Assembly: GCA_034687125.1 (NCBI GenBank)
Contig: JAQGBZ010000095.1
Coordinates: 62,001 to 126,000 of the forward strand
Source: Neelides folsomi
Lineage: Eukaryota > Arthropoda > Collembola > Neelipleona > Neelidae
Length of the DNA stretch: 64,000 bases
Reading direction: 5' to 3'
Both the position numbers and the translations under genes were made by a program. Every line of letters starts with the position of its first letter. Positions within the stretch are counted from its first letter, which is position 1. Shown one piece after another: positions 46,497-57,820 of the stretch. The notes beneath the pieces were generated by a model. It was given only the letters and a program-made list of their open reading frames with translations. It was not told the DNA's origin and did not search any database.

Positions 46497-49400
46497 GTAA
46501 AGTACACCATTGCTTTAGTTCGCATCACATTTTACAGAAATGGACAGTTTTGCAGCTTTAATCGATCTTATATAATCAAAAGTGCCAATTTCCACAACTT
46601 TGTCAGGTTATTTTTCTGATTCTGATTTTGTATGCAATTCCGTACTTTGCATACTATATTTGTATGGTGTATGGTATAACATTATTTCATCCATTGCGAT
46701 GTTAATATAGTCTTTTCCCTTTTATATTGTATTAGAGATTGGATAAATATTTGAACAAAAGCTTTTACAATGTATAATGCCTTGTGCACACTTTTCTTAT
46801 TGAAAGAGGTACAAAGAAAGGGTATTTAAATAAGGAGTGGTCGTAAATATCATCAGTTTGTAGTTTTCTAACAACTCAATGGAATCTGGAAGGAAGGAGA
46901 GGTTTGAATAGTTGAAACTCTCTGGCCGAGTGGAGAGTGAAAAGAAGGGATATTTAAAAGAGGTAATAATAATGTTCCGTCGTCGTCTCTATCTCTCTCA
47001 TTCCAGCTTCCAGGAGTCGGGAGATGGAGAGATACCAAAGCGAGGTTTGGGAACTTAAGAGCTTTTCTCAACTCTTGGATTTCTTCATGTTTTTATTTCA
47101 CGTATTTCATTAGGGGGGAGTCGTCCGTTCTTAATCTAATTAAAAGTGGAGTTTTAGGGGTCGTTTTGAGTCGAGGCGAGAATCAGGCAGTATTTCTTAA
47201 AAGGGCTGAATCAAGACGGCTGGTGGGTCCAACACTCTTATAAGTATAAAAGGAACCTAATTGATATCATCTCCGCGTTTGTGTGTAGGGATTTAAGCGG
47301 AGTTCGGCCCTACAGCACTACAACATCCGAGTCCAATTACGAGCAGCGATGAGAGTATAAGGAGGAGGAAATTAGAATTCTTTAAACTGAAACTGGAGAC
47401 TTGAGAGAGGATGAAAGGAAGAGATGGTTCAGGCTTGTGAAGCCGAACCTCCCCTTAACTCATAATTCAATTGGAATTTCAATCAAAACCCTCTTTTATT
47501 TCTTTAATTTAAATCCACTCTCAGACTTTTGTGTGCTTACCTCATTACCTACCAATTTTCGGAGAATGGGACGAGTCTAGTTATGCAAAGCATCCAAGAT
47601 CCGCTAAAGGGGAACATGAGCAAATACACATAACCCATGATTTTTATAAAGGAAAGTTTATACTATAACCTAACTATGTAAAATAAAAAGGATGAGTTTT
47701 TTTATAAAAGTATATTCTGCATAACTGCATATGAAAATGTTAGGTTTTTAGTTGAAGGCAAAGGCAGACCTACTGGATCCGTCCATGATTAAATGGGATG
47801 CTGGTAGGCCGTAATGTAATCAGAGATTCTAGTAGATAAAATTCATTTCATTAATGTCTAAAGGACTTACTTCACTCCCATAAACTTTCTTATCAACTTC
47901 AGGCTTTTTTAAATCAACCCACTGCTCAATTTGGAAATTCGGGTTTTTTCATTCAATAAATAAAGATGTTAATCAATTCTTTATGGTCCAGAAAAGAATT
48001 CGATTTCTCTAAAAGAACTTAATTTTTAAATTGAATCAGAAGAGTTGAGCACGGAAAGTGCTTTTAGCTTCACAAAAGATCCTGGATTTTATAATTTAAT
48101 TTTGCTGGGTTTTAAAGGGGAAATGAGGAAATTAGTGAAAATGTATTTAAATGTATTTTAAATTACTTTTGCATCAAGTAAACAATTAGATTTTAAATAT
48201 AAAACACATTTGTTATTTGATGTTTTTGCCGAGAGTGATTAAGCCCTTAAGAGCGAATTTTCCCAATTCAATCACCGAAATGAGGGGAATGGAGCAGACG
48301 AGGGATATAACATATTCATAATGAATGAGTAAAAGTTACTGGAGTGAATCGGGGCTTAATTGTGAGTAATTTGCATTAACTCTCTCGGAGAGTCAGGGAA
48401 GTCTGCGGTGAGATGGAGGGAGACGAGAATTTCTGACATTCATCTTTATTTACCCATTTCTGCTCAATGTGGGAGTAATTCTGGAGGGATGGAGGGATTT
48501 GCTGGATTTACGATTCCACGGATCGGTGAAAGTAAATTCGACTTCTCCTTATATTGCTCGTTTTAATTATGTATTAAATCCTTCGTTCGACGCTCCATGG
48601 TTCGATGGCCATTTCCCCTAAATTAGTTTTTACCTTATGTTCCAATCCAGCCATTTTATCTTAAAATAATAGCGCATATATACTCGCTTAAGTACACCTG
48701 CAATATATAGTTATACATACTTATTATACTCACTATGAATTTTCATATGGGAGAAAATCAATTTCGCGACGTAATTCAAAACTCCCGTGATTTCTTATCG
48801 GAATTTCAAGAAATCTGAGGGTTTTTTAGATATTGGTAATTGAAATGTCATTCATCAGGGATGAATCAACACTTTCAATTTTCAGATTACTAAAAATGGG
48901 TCAAATTTTACATATAAAGATTCTTTTGATATTTTCAACTTCCGGTTTTTTACGTTGATTGTTAGTAACTGATATGACGTGATGATTGAAAATGATAAAA
49001 AACATAATAATGGGTTAATGGGAGTTGTGTAAAGGATACGACGTATTAGGGCTAATATAATAAGTGCATAAAAGTGGAGTGTCGGAAGTTAGAAGATCCT
49101 CTCGTGCGGTCTGGTTGATGGGAGTTAGTTCTTTTATGAATTATACCAAGAACCACACACCTGCTGGTTTCTTTCTCCTATTGGCTCAGCTACCATGAGG
49201 TGTTCGCATCGTATGATCCTTCTCCCAACCTCAACCTCCCAAATAAACAATGGGGAAACGGACGAAGAAATCCAACGTAGTATGACTGCCTGAGTCTTAC
49301 TTACTATTTACTACATGGTTTAATAATATAGTAATTGACAATTACATAAAGCGTGTATGTTATACTGGTTTTAATAAGTACTCGTATAAGGTCCTAATCC

Positions 49401-52400
49401 TATCTGTCTTCTTAAAAAAACATTATTGTAACTACCAACTTGTCTGGACCGTCTTAATAATTTAACTATTGCTCGTACACATTCTTTATGTACTATGAAT
49501 CGATTCACTAAATTGCTAGATTGAACTCTTATGAATTGGGTTATTCATTGTTCTTATATTGCTCGTTTAATCCCCTGATGTCTGAGAGTAGTAGATAAAC
49601 TAGAATTGAATTTAATAGAAAAATTGTTCTTGAATCTACTACATCAGCATCTTCATATGGGTAGGGAAAAAGTAGCTGTGGATTAGGAAGGAGAGCCCCG
49701 AGCTTTTGCTTTAATAAACGGTTTCTTCCTACATATTTCATCAAAAGAGTTCATCATTCTGTGGAATTTAAATTCTTAATCCTGGGTGAGATAAATAGTG
49801 GAACACGGCGAGTTTTTCTTCCTCTTTTATTAACATGTGATTAAAGTTGTCCACATTTGCATTTCCCTCAGCTCCTTCATTTACTCACAAATTCCGCCCC
49901 TTTCTTGAGAGCATATCAGATAGGAGTGACTTTAATGTTAAGATTACATTCAACTTCAGCCCCTGTCCTTGCAATGTAATATTGTAATTTCTTTAACTCG
50001 GAGGCAATTGGAGAGTCAGGGCTCAGAAACTCAAGAGCTTTCGTTCTGCTTCTTCATTTTAAAGAGAATCATGCGAGAGACAGCCAGGATCTTAATTCAT
50101 AAACATTCAAATTCATATCCTTATAGGTAGAATATGATAGTGATAAAGTATAGTCAAAATATAAATATTAACAAATCGTCATCTCTGTCTTTTGAAACTT
50201 ATCATCATAGCACATTTTTCAATTAACTGTATCAACGTTAATCCATTATCCAATACAAATAATGTCGGCTTATTTCAGCATGCTTCGCTTCACACGGTCC
50301 AAATACCAGATATCATTTCCTCTTAACACTTCAGCTAATCTTTAATTGTTAGGAATGGTCAGAGTATAAACATACACTAATGTTAAATGGTACATGGAAA
50401 TGGTTTAAATTGTTTATTAATAGGCAGCACATTTAATAGCCTCTTGTGTTTGAAGTCTTTGAACAAAATGCTTGTTGTGCATTTGAACAAGGAGGAAATG
50501 AAATCATTTTATAAATACATTCATTGATCGTGTTAAATATTTTATAGCTTAAAGAACCAAGGGTTAATATTCCTTTTCTTGTACATACAAAAGACTAGGA
50601 GGCGTCTTTGACGTGAAAGATCAATTTGGTTCATATATTATGAAGAGATCTGCGGAGTCAGCGTTCACCACCTCTTACACTAATACTCTTTTCACAACAA
50701 TTTGGCTATAAGAGACTGTCGAGACGGCTGGAGTCTCACCAATTAATGATTGATTCAATTCCCTGTTCATTCTCTTGTCCACAAGCTGAGAAGGAAAGCT
50801 TAACAAGTTTACATTGTGGTATCAAGGCACTCTATCTCTTAATGGACGTCGTTGAACTTTAATTTCTGAATTTTATTTCCCTTGTTTTAACGCCTGAGAA
50901 ATTGTGTTTGATAGTTTGATCCCGAATGAAGTTCCCTATGCAAATAAATACTTACAAGAAAAGGAGAATACAATGAGAGTTAATTCTGTGAACTCCTAAT
51001 ATAGTCATTGGGAATAGGAACAATCCAATTCTCATTTATGCAGTTGAATTAGCAATTGAAATGAAATGTTCAAAACGTCTTTATCGTTTAGCTAGCTAGT
51101 GGAGAGAGGTAATGTCATGTAAAGTGTGAGGAGTGGTAATTAAATTTTACTAGAATACCTAATTAGAGTAATTACAATATTCATTATTTCATTGGAGTAT
51201 AGGTATATTATATGGTACACCACTATATGTAATATCTATACTAAATGTAAGTATTTAGCGAACAATGAATTTGTATTAGCGATTTTACTTACTCTTGTTT
51301 TGACTAATAGTGGATTTGGCTATAGCTGGTAAAATCGTGTTAAAATCATTTCCTTATTTTCATTCATTGATTTTCAATATTTTACATCCTCATTCTTCGA
51401 GGGAGAGGAAAAATTACATTACGAGATTCATTTTCCATCAGTTTTATCCTAGGGGCTTTTATTACCTTTGGTTTAATTATTTTTAATATTTTACAGTTGT
51501 ATGTATAGAGGGTTCAATTACAGGTCAAATCCTTTATCATTTTGATGCAATTATAATCAAAGATTAAAAAACCAATACTACAAAAAGTTCAGTGACTCAT
51601 AAATCATAGTTTTTGAAAGGACTCAGATATTAGACTAACATTAAGTATTCTCACTAACTATACACATACACGCGTCTCATATTTCATTATTCACTTAATG
51701 AATGGAAAGGAAATGCTGATAAGTAATGCGATGTGAAGGAATGCAAATATTTATATTAAGTAATGTTTGAATAAGAGTCTTGTTACTTTTTTTAATATCT
51801 GTCTCGCCATCCGTCTCTCCCGGTCTTCTTCCATTGTTAACACCCGCACCCTGGAGAATCTTTGAGTTTCAATGGACCATAGCTTTTTATATAATAGTAT
51901 GGATAATATAGAACGTGTATGCATTGTGTGATGTACGGTTGCTCTTTAAACCTTCAGCTCCTCATCAATAATTTGAGTTATTACAAGAGGAGTTGAGTTG
52001 TTCGGGTGAAGTATCCATTCGGAACATACGGGTAACTCCATTGTCCAATATATGAAGTGCTGGGAAAGTGTATTACATAAGATCCTCTTCGGCCGGCCAC
52101 CTCTCCTATTATTATCCACTCGAGAGCAGTAAAGGGAGAATTGGACCCACTGGGATCCAAAAGCTATACCTTAACAAACTAACAACCTTACAATGCTTTT
52201 TTCATACATCGCTCACATATAAATGAATTCACACTCTTCAAATACGGAACACACACATTGAACAATAGTAGAAGTGATCGCGCATTCGTTCATGGGATCT
52301 ACGAGGAATTGGTTCAGGGTCGAATAGTTTCTCATATAGTTATTATTTATAATATGGGTGTATTATGTATTTGATTTAAAGGGGGTTCCTTATTTTGTGG

Positions 52401-52865
52401 CGTGGTAACGCTCTCTCGGCATGAGTTGCACTTTTTCGGAGCCGTGTGGCATTTTTGGGTGAAGGGCCCCCTCCGAACAACCCACAATAGACCTTTTCTT
52501 CCCCTGCCTTGTAATTGACATCGAGCCGTACGCTCGCTCCTCATCTATTGTAATCCTCAAATCAGTCAGAACAAGGCCGTTGAGTATTGAACCTCAAAAA
52601 TTATTTTAAAATGTGGTTTGTTGGGAATGCCGGGAAAATCCCTTTCCTTCAATTGCATCATTCATTATATAAAAACACAATACATGGGTACATTGAATTG
52701 AAGTTCAAAAGGAACATACCTAATTATGGCTTTAATATCTTCATTAATTTAATGCACGAGCATTAGTGTATATCCTTAAATTCATGTAAGGTTAAAATAC
52801 TTGCATAAGGCATACAAGGATAAAGAAATACAGATAGTAGTAATATGTGGAAGATTAAATACATA
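46497..52865. other. Gene-free stretch with one candidate core promoter
   Basis: Over 6 kb with no exon that I can support on either strand. A TATA box (TATAAAAGG) lies at 47245-47253 in a less AT-rich island (47.2-47.46 kb) that also holds a hairpin at 47426-47449. The purine-rich and pyrimidine-rich patches have no recognised homology. Confidence 0.35.
47245..47253 (+). promoter_or_regulatory. Candidate TATA box
   Basis: TATAAAAGG is a full consensus match, followed by about 200 bp of mixed-composition sequence that contains a small inverted repeat. No coding exon is seen immediately downstream, so the transcript, if any, would be non-coding or would start with a UTR exon. Confidence 0.3.
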
Positions 52866-53393
52866 CCGGTTTGTTTCGAGAATAAGGGTTATTTTAAATT
52901 TCTCGTGTCAGCCATGGGCTAATTTTTGAGCACGGGCTTATTTTAAAAGTTTGGAATTAAATTAAATTTTATTTAATCAATTAAGATAATTTTATCTGAA
53001 TCACTGTCCTAGGCTTCCATCTTCTTCTCACAGTTAAACACATACCCAATTGAAACCGTTGTTTCTTCCACTCTCTAACTTGTTTGGTGCTATTTTGAAG
53101 TGTGAAGCAGTAGTAATTCCAATTGAGTTTGGGAATATTTTACAACTTTAAGCTTAAATTCTATCTTAAGCTGTCTCCTAGTCATTTTAAAATGGTTACG
53201 AAATTGTAGATATTTTATTTTATGTATTAAAGTGTTCCAACTTCATAAATAAGGGCCATATCTTAAGCATAGTCATATTTAAGGGGGCTAATTCTTGAAC
53301 ATGGGCTTATTTTAAATTTCTTGATCAACTCATGGGCTAATTTTTGAGCACGGACTTATTTTTGAGCATGGGCTTATTCACGAGCCAAACCGG
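52866..53393. mobile_element. MITE with CCGGTTTG terminal inverted repeats
   Basis: The 528-bp element begins CCGGTTTGTTTCGAGAATAAG and ends CTTATTCACGAGCCAAACCGG, giving about 21-bp imperfect terminal inverted repeats with TA on both sides (52864-52865 and 53394-53395). Inside both ends are direct copies of ATGGGCTAATTTTTGAGCAC and GGGCTTATTTT. It has no transposase frame and is therefore non-autonomous. The TIR sequence is not one I can assign to a named family. Confidence 0.72.
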
Positions 53394-56300
53394 TAATATA
53401 ACTATATACTCTAGTTATATAGAATTTTTTTATAAAAGGGGGTTTCGGTTTGATTTCAATTGTTTGAAAATCGGAGAGAAAAGTGCTAACTGGGGAGTTG
53501 TACATCTTTCTTTTTATCCGGGATATTTCAGGGCGGGTGAATATCCCATGTGCCTGCAGATAATGGCTCAATTGAATGGTGAAACTTGGATGGAAGAGAA
53601 ACGTCGCCGTTTTATTCTAAAGGCTTCTCCTTTCCTTTTATTTTCTCCGCTAGTCATCTGTATGGAGAAGAGGTCGGGCGAGGTCTTAATAAATACAAAG
53701 AACGAGAACTTTGGTTTTAAACTCGACGGAAAGGGAATTTAGAGAGGGTTCTGAGGACCACAATTGGAAAAATATTATTTTCCTCTCCCATTTCCGTCCC
53801 CTTTCTCTCTTTGAGGATTTAATCATAACGTCCCTTTTCAATCGCTCCTTCTCTTAAATTGAGAATATTAGAATGCAATGAAGCATATTCGACTGCAGAG
53901 ATATTACCAGCTTTATGACGAACCTTCCCTTTCTCTCTATCCTCCAACTACTAAATATGGGCTTGATGGGAGAAAGAATGGGAAATAAATTAAATTGCGT
54001 CTTCCAAATACCATTGACGTGGATGCTCAATATGCTCATTTTTCTATCAATCCTTATCTCAACATCTCTTTTATAATAATTCGGAAAGTTAGAGATATAC
54101 GCATTAGGCGGAATAACATTGGAGATTGGATCTCTTCTGCGTATGAGGAATATGATGAAAGGAGCGAGGGGTAAATGAGGAAGTGAAATTCCGTATTCTC
54201 CTCTTCAACTCCCGATGATGGAAGGAGAAGAAAGGACCAAGTCGTTCGTTTCCTCCCTATCAATTTCCCTCTGTGAGAGTGAGCAATGCAATTACGGGGT
54301 ATAATAGGACGAAGGCGGTTCTTGTATTAAGGTCTAATGCCAAGTTTTCTTCTTGTGGATCCTTCCTTGGATTTTTTATAGATATATGGACTTACTTATA
54401 CCTTAGGAAGGATTTCGCGTGTGTGTGTCGGAGAGAGATTCAATGGGGGAATCTTGGGTGAAATTGTGCGGAAAGGCCGAGATAAATGTGCAGGAGGGTA
54501 GTTGGAAGAAGAGAGGGGAACAATCAACTATCCATTCGCTCCTCTAATCTCCCCTTTTACATAGCCGTCGTACGTCGACTACGTCTACGTACAGCGAAGA
54601 TTCGTTCCGCTGCTTCGTCTGCTTCTGAAGTTTGTTGGTCGCATTCTTCAAATATTCTATTTACTTCCCGCCCTCCCCCGGCTACTCTTAACATGATACA
54701 TGTAAAATATATTACCTACCCTAACAAATATAATTCGGATAAACAGAGAAGCTACTCATATACCTATAGTATAAAATGTATGGTAAAATTAGCATGCTTT
54801 TCGAATTTATAGATTTATAGCTATCTTGCATTAATGTATTTTCTATCGACTTGATCTGTACAAATATAGTATACAACTTTTTTTCTAATGTACAATGTCT
54901 GGGTCGAACTGGTATTTATGCATTTAGTTTTCATTCATATTAGAAATACATTATACGAGCACTGTACTCATCTGTTGTAGTTATGTAGCATTTGTTAAAT
55001 GTACTGATATAAGTATATCAATACTTATTGTTGGCTGTTGTTGAAGCTGGAGTGTTCAGAAGAGGGGAATTTTGATTTGGATGTTCGGGAAAGAGAGATA
55101 TGAGGATCTGAACTCTTCGCCTTGTCTCGGAAGGAAGAAATGAGGAATGGATGGGAATTTTGTTCGGAAGGGATGATGATGATGGTCTTAATGCTCTTCC
55201 TCTTCTTATCTCCGAATCATGAGGAGAAACATTGAATAAATGTGGAGGGGAGAAAGGGAAATGGTAAAAGCTACATGTCAACTTGTTTGAGAGAAAACCT
55301 CTTGACTTTCCCCCTCATGTCTCTTCCCTTCAACTCAACTTATTTTTTAAGTAGCTTAGCTATATATTACTTAGATGCACAACTTTTGACTCGAAACTTT
55401 CAAATGCGATGGGATTTTTTTACCGGAATCTTTAATCCTCCTTTAACATTTCCTTTTATCCTGCGGATTACATAAAAATGTCTATTTGCATATAAATATT
55501 CTTGACATTTCAATAACTTGCAATTTATTGTATCACCAAATGCAATATTTATCATGACAGTTAGCATAAAACTAATCGTAATTACAAATAATACAATACA
55601 AATTGTATTTTTATTGCATTTTTTCAAACTTTATTTTATATGTAAGCTCGATCAAATCAGCTCGAGTTATCATTATAGAAAGATAGGAGATTTGAAAGGA
55701 TGTTCGTGTGTGTGTACTAACTACAGATTAAATGTGGCTATAATTTAAAATCCAACAATCATTAAACTTCCTCTGTGAGAAATGACCTGGGGATTTCTAA
55801 AGGCCTTCTCACAGTAATTCCTTATTCAAATCATTCCAGAATATCAAGTTTTTGCGTAAATCTCCTTATTCGAGTTTTTTTTGAAAAAAAACCCACCTAA
55901 TGCTCACAATTAAAGTTAAAATATTTTTACATACCTTTTATAAAAAAGTTCCAACTTATTAATATGCTAATTAAAGAAATTTAGGAATTATCGTATAAAA
56001 ATTCCATACATAAATAAACTAATATGCCATTGTAAGGTATGTATTATGTAAGTATGTATATCCCATATATCGTATAATAATTATTAGATACTGATAAGAT
56101 AGGACTCCAGAATAAATTACGTACCTAATACATACATATAATATCTAACCTGATTTAGGTAAATGTAAACATGAGACATATTCGCCAACATAAATATTAT
56201 GATGACGAAGAAATAAATGACTAATGGTCTGTTGGGCGTGAGATGAGACACTAGAAGACGTGTGATGTAACAATTTAAATCTCACTACAGAGATCACCTC

Positions 56301-57253
56301 ATCGGCTGTGAGCAGAGGATGAGTAGAGTGCCAAGTGAGTCAAGCTAAAAGTATACCTAAACATTAGATCGTATGACTCGAGTCTTTTTTTGCACACAGA
56401 CGTGGAAGTTGAACCAGAGGTTCGCGAAACCTATTTTTTGCAGCTACGGGAAACACAGAGGAGTAGAACTCATTACATCCATAGGTGTATTGCATTTGGG
56501 GTATTACAATTAACGTCCCTCATTGCACCATTGAAGGATTGTGGAGGAAAAAAGGCGCGCTTGGAATGACGCCGGTTCTTTTCTAACATCGTACGATCCT
56601 GTTGATCCACCATTCACCGTCCAAACATCCTCCCACCGGCTCCCCTTCTTATAATCCCATTTCCTCTCTTCTCAATCCTTCTTTCCTCTTCTGGTCTTCA
56701 AAAGGTTCTCAAGAACCAAAGGTCCCAAACAAGGACCAGTTTATTGACACGTGTCATTTTGGTGCCAAAGGTGAAGGGCAGTTTGGGTAGGTCAGTTGGA
56801 AGGGCGTAGACGCACTCATCGTACCGGCTTGGGGAATGAATGAGGGAAGGAAGAAGTGCAATGGTCTGGGATTTCTTACGTGGTGATATCTAAAAGTCAA
56901 GTTGGAATATCACATATATCCACCATCCCCCCTTCCTCCTTTTATTATTCCCCCAGACTGATCAAATCTTTTGCCTCGTTGTCGTCTCCCCTCACTTACC
57001 GGCCTGTCTCAGTCGGTGCAGGCAACCTCGTGCTCGTGCTTCTAATTCAATTGTTTTCAATTACCAAAACCGATTTTTAATCGTTCCATTTGTGCATATG
57101 GGTTATTATTAAGAAGTTTGGAGTTAAAGTGTCTGGCATTGATGGTAAAGTTATCGTTGGAGATTGAAGGATACTTGATCTGTCAATAACCCTTACATTG
57201 TCACTTACCGGCATGTGCTGATAGAATCTCATAAAAGTTCTTGTTTTATTACA
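53394..57253. other. Gene-free stretch and upstream region of the LDLa gene
   Basis: No supported exons. A 132-residue open frame (53344-53742) overlaps the MITE end and has no family similarity. The duplicate block (copy 2) is at 55658-55890. Around 56.9-57.06 kb the sequence is more GC-rich and includes CTGTCTCAGTCGG near 57005, a possible arthropod TCAGT-type initiator for the LDLa gene. Confidence 0.35.
55658..55890 (+). repeat. Diverged duplicate block, copy 2
   Basis: Partner of 45432-45640, with the same order of motifs: GTTCGTGTG...TACTAA, CTCTGTGAGAAATGA, GGGGATTTCTAAAGGCCTTC, TTCGAGTTTTTTTT. It lies about 1.4 kb upstream of the intact signal-peptide exon, versus about 0.5 kb for copy 1 and its decayed exon. 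This implies an insertion here or a deletion there after the duplication. Confidence 0.6.
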
Positions 57254-57820
57254 ATGAAAATAATGGCACGATCCCCTTATTTTTTGTTCATTGTTATTGG
57301 AATCTTCATCGGGATTTTTTCAACTGTCAAAGTCTCGTCTGTACCTCTTGGTATGTAACACCTTTAATTCATTCAAATATTTTTATATAATTAATGTTAA
57401 ATATAAATTACAATGCTACCTTATGTAAATTTTAATATTTTTTCTCCTTGGAAATTTTTGTAAAGACTTTTCATTTTCATGAATCATTTGACTCTTAGAT
57501 TTCCAGAAGTTTCAATCAAATTTAGTGATTGAAACTTCTGTTCATTGTAACTTTATACTAACATTTTTCTGTTTATTTTTAAATTCGTGAAGAACATACG
57601 AAGCATTCGCAAGTTTAGGTCTTTACTTCTTTTTATTCACTTTGTTTTTGTTAAAACGATGTGGGAATTTGAGATCTTCTTTGTTTTTTATTTTAAGTTT
57701 GCGCGTCGGGGCAATTCCAATGCGAGAATGAAAGTCGATGTATTCCGCTCTCGTGGCTCTGCGACTCGGAGGATGATTGTGGTGACAACAGCGACGAAGA
57801 TCAGCCTGAATGTGTTGAAA
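57254..57820 (+). CDS. 5' part of a secreted or membrane LDL-receptor class A domain gene (continues beyond the window)
   Basis: Exon 1 (57254-57350) encodes a signal peptide: [10 protein letters not shown], then a hydrophobic core ([11 protein letters not shown]), then small residues. It ends in phase 1 at a GTATGT donor. Exon 2 (57698-57820) is phase 1-1 and is exactly one LDLa module: six cysteines in order, with [13 protein letters not shown], the acidic calcium-binding signature. LDLa modules bind protein ligands or lipoproteins through calcium-stabilised acidic loops. Only the first two exons are identifiable; the exon-2 donor (GTAAGC) points to further exons, probably outside the window after a long intron. 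The full product cannot be named. A second possible start is the Met three codons on. Confidence 0.72.
57504..57540. repeat. Perfect 15-bp hairpin in the LDLa intron
   Basis: CAGAAGTTTCAATCA and TGATTGAAACTTCTG flank a 7-nt loop. The stem is perfect. It sits in the intron between the signal-peptide and LDLa exons, and no TA or other target duplication is obvious. Confidence 0.6.

Noticed and set aside
46356-46619. Plus-strand 87-residue open frame over the LDLa-like exon
   Set aside because: Wrong frame. Its similarity to the frame at 57587-57901 reflects the duplicated LDLa exon read out of frame.
53344-53742. 132-residue open frame
   Set aside because: Overlaps the end of the MITE, no family match, no splice or promoter support.
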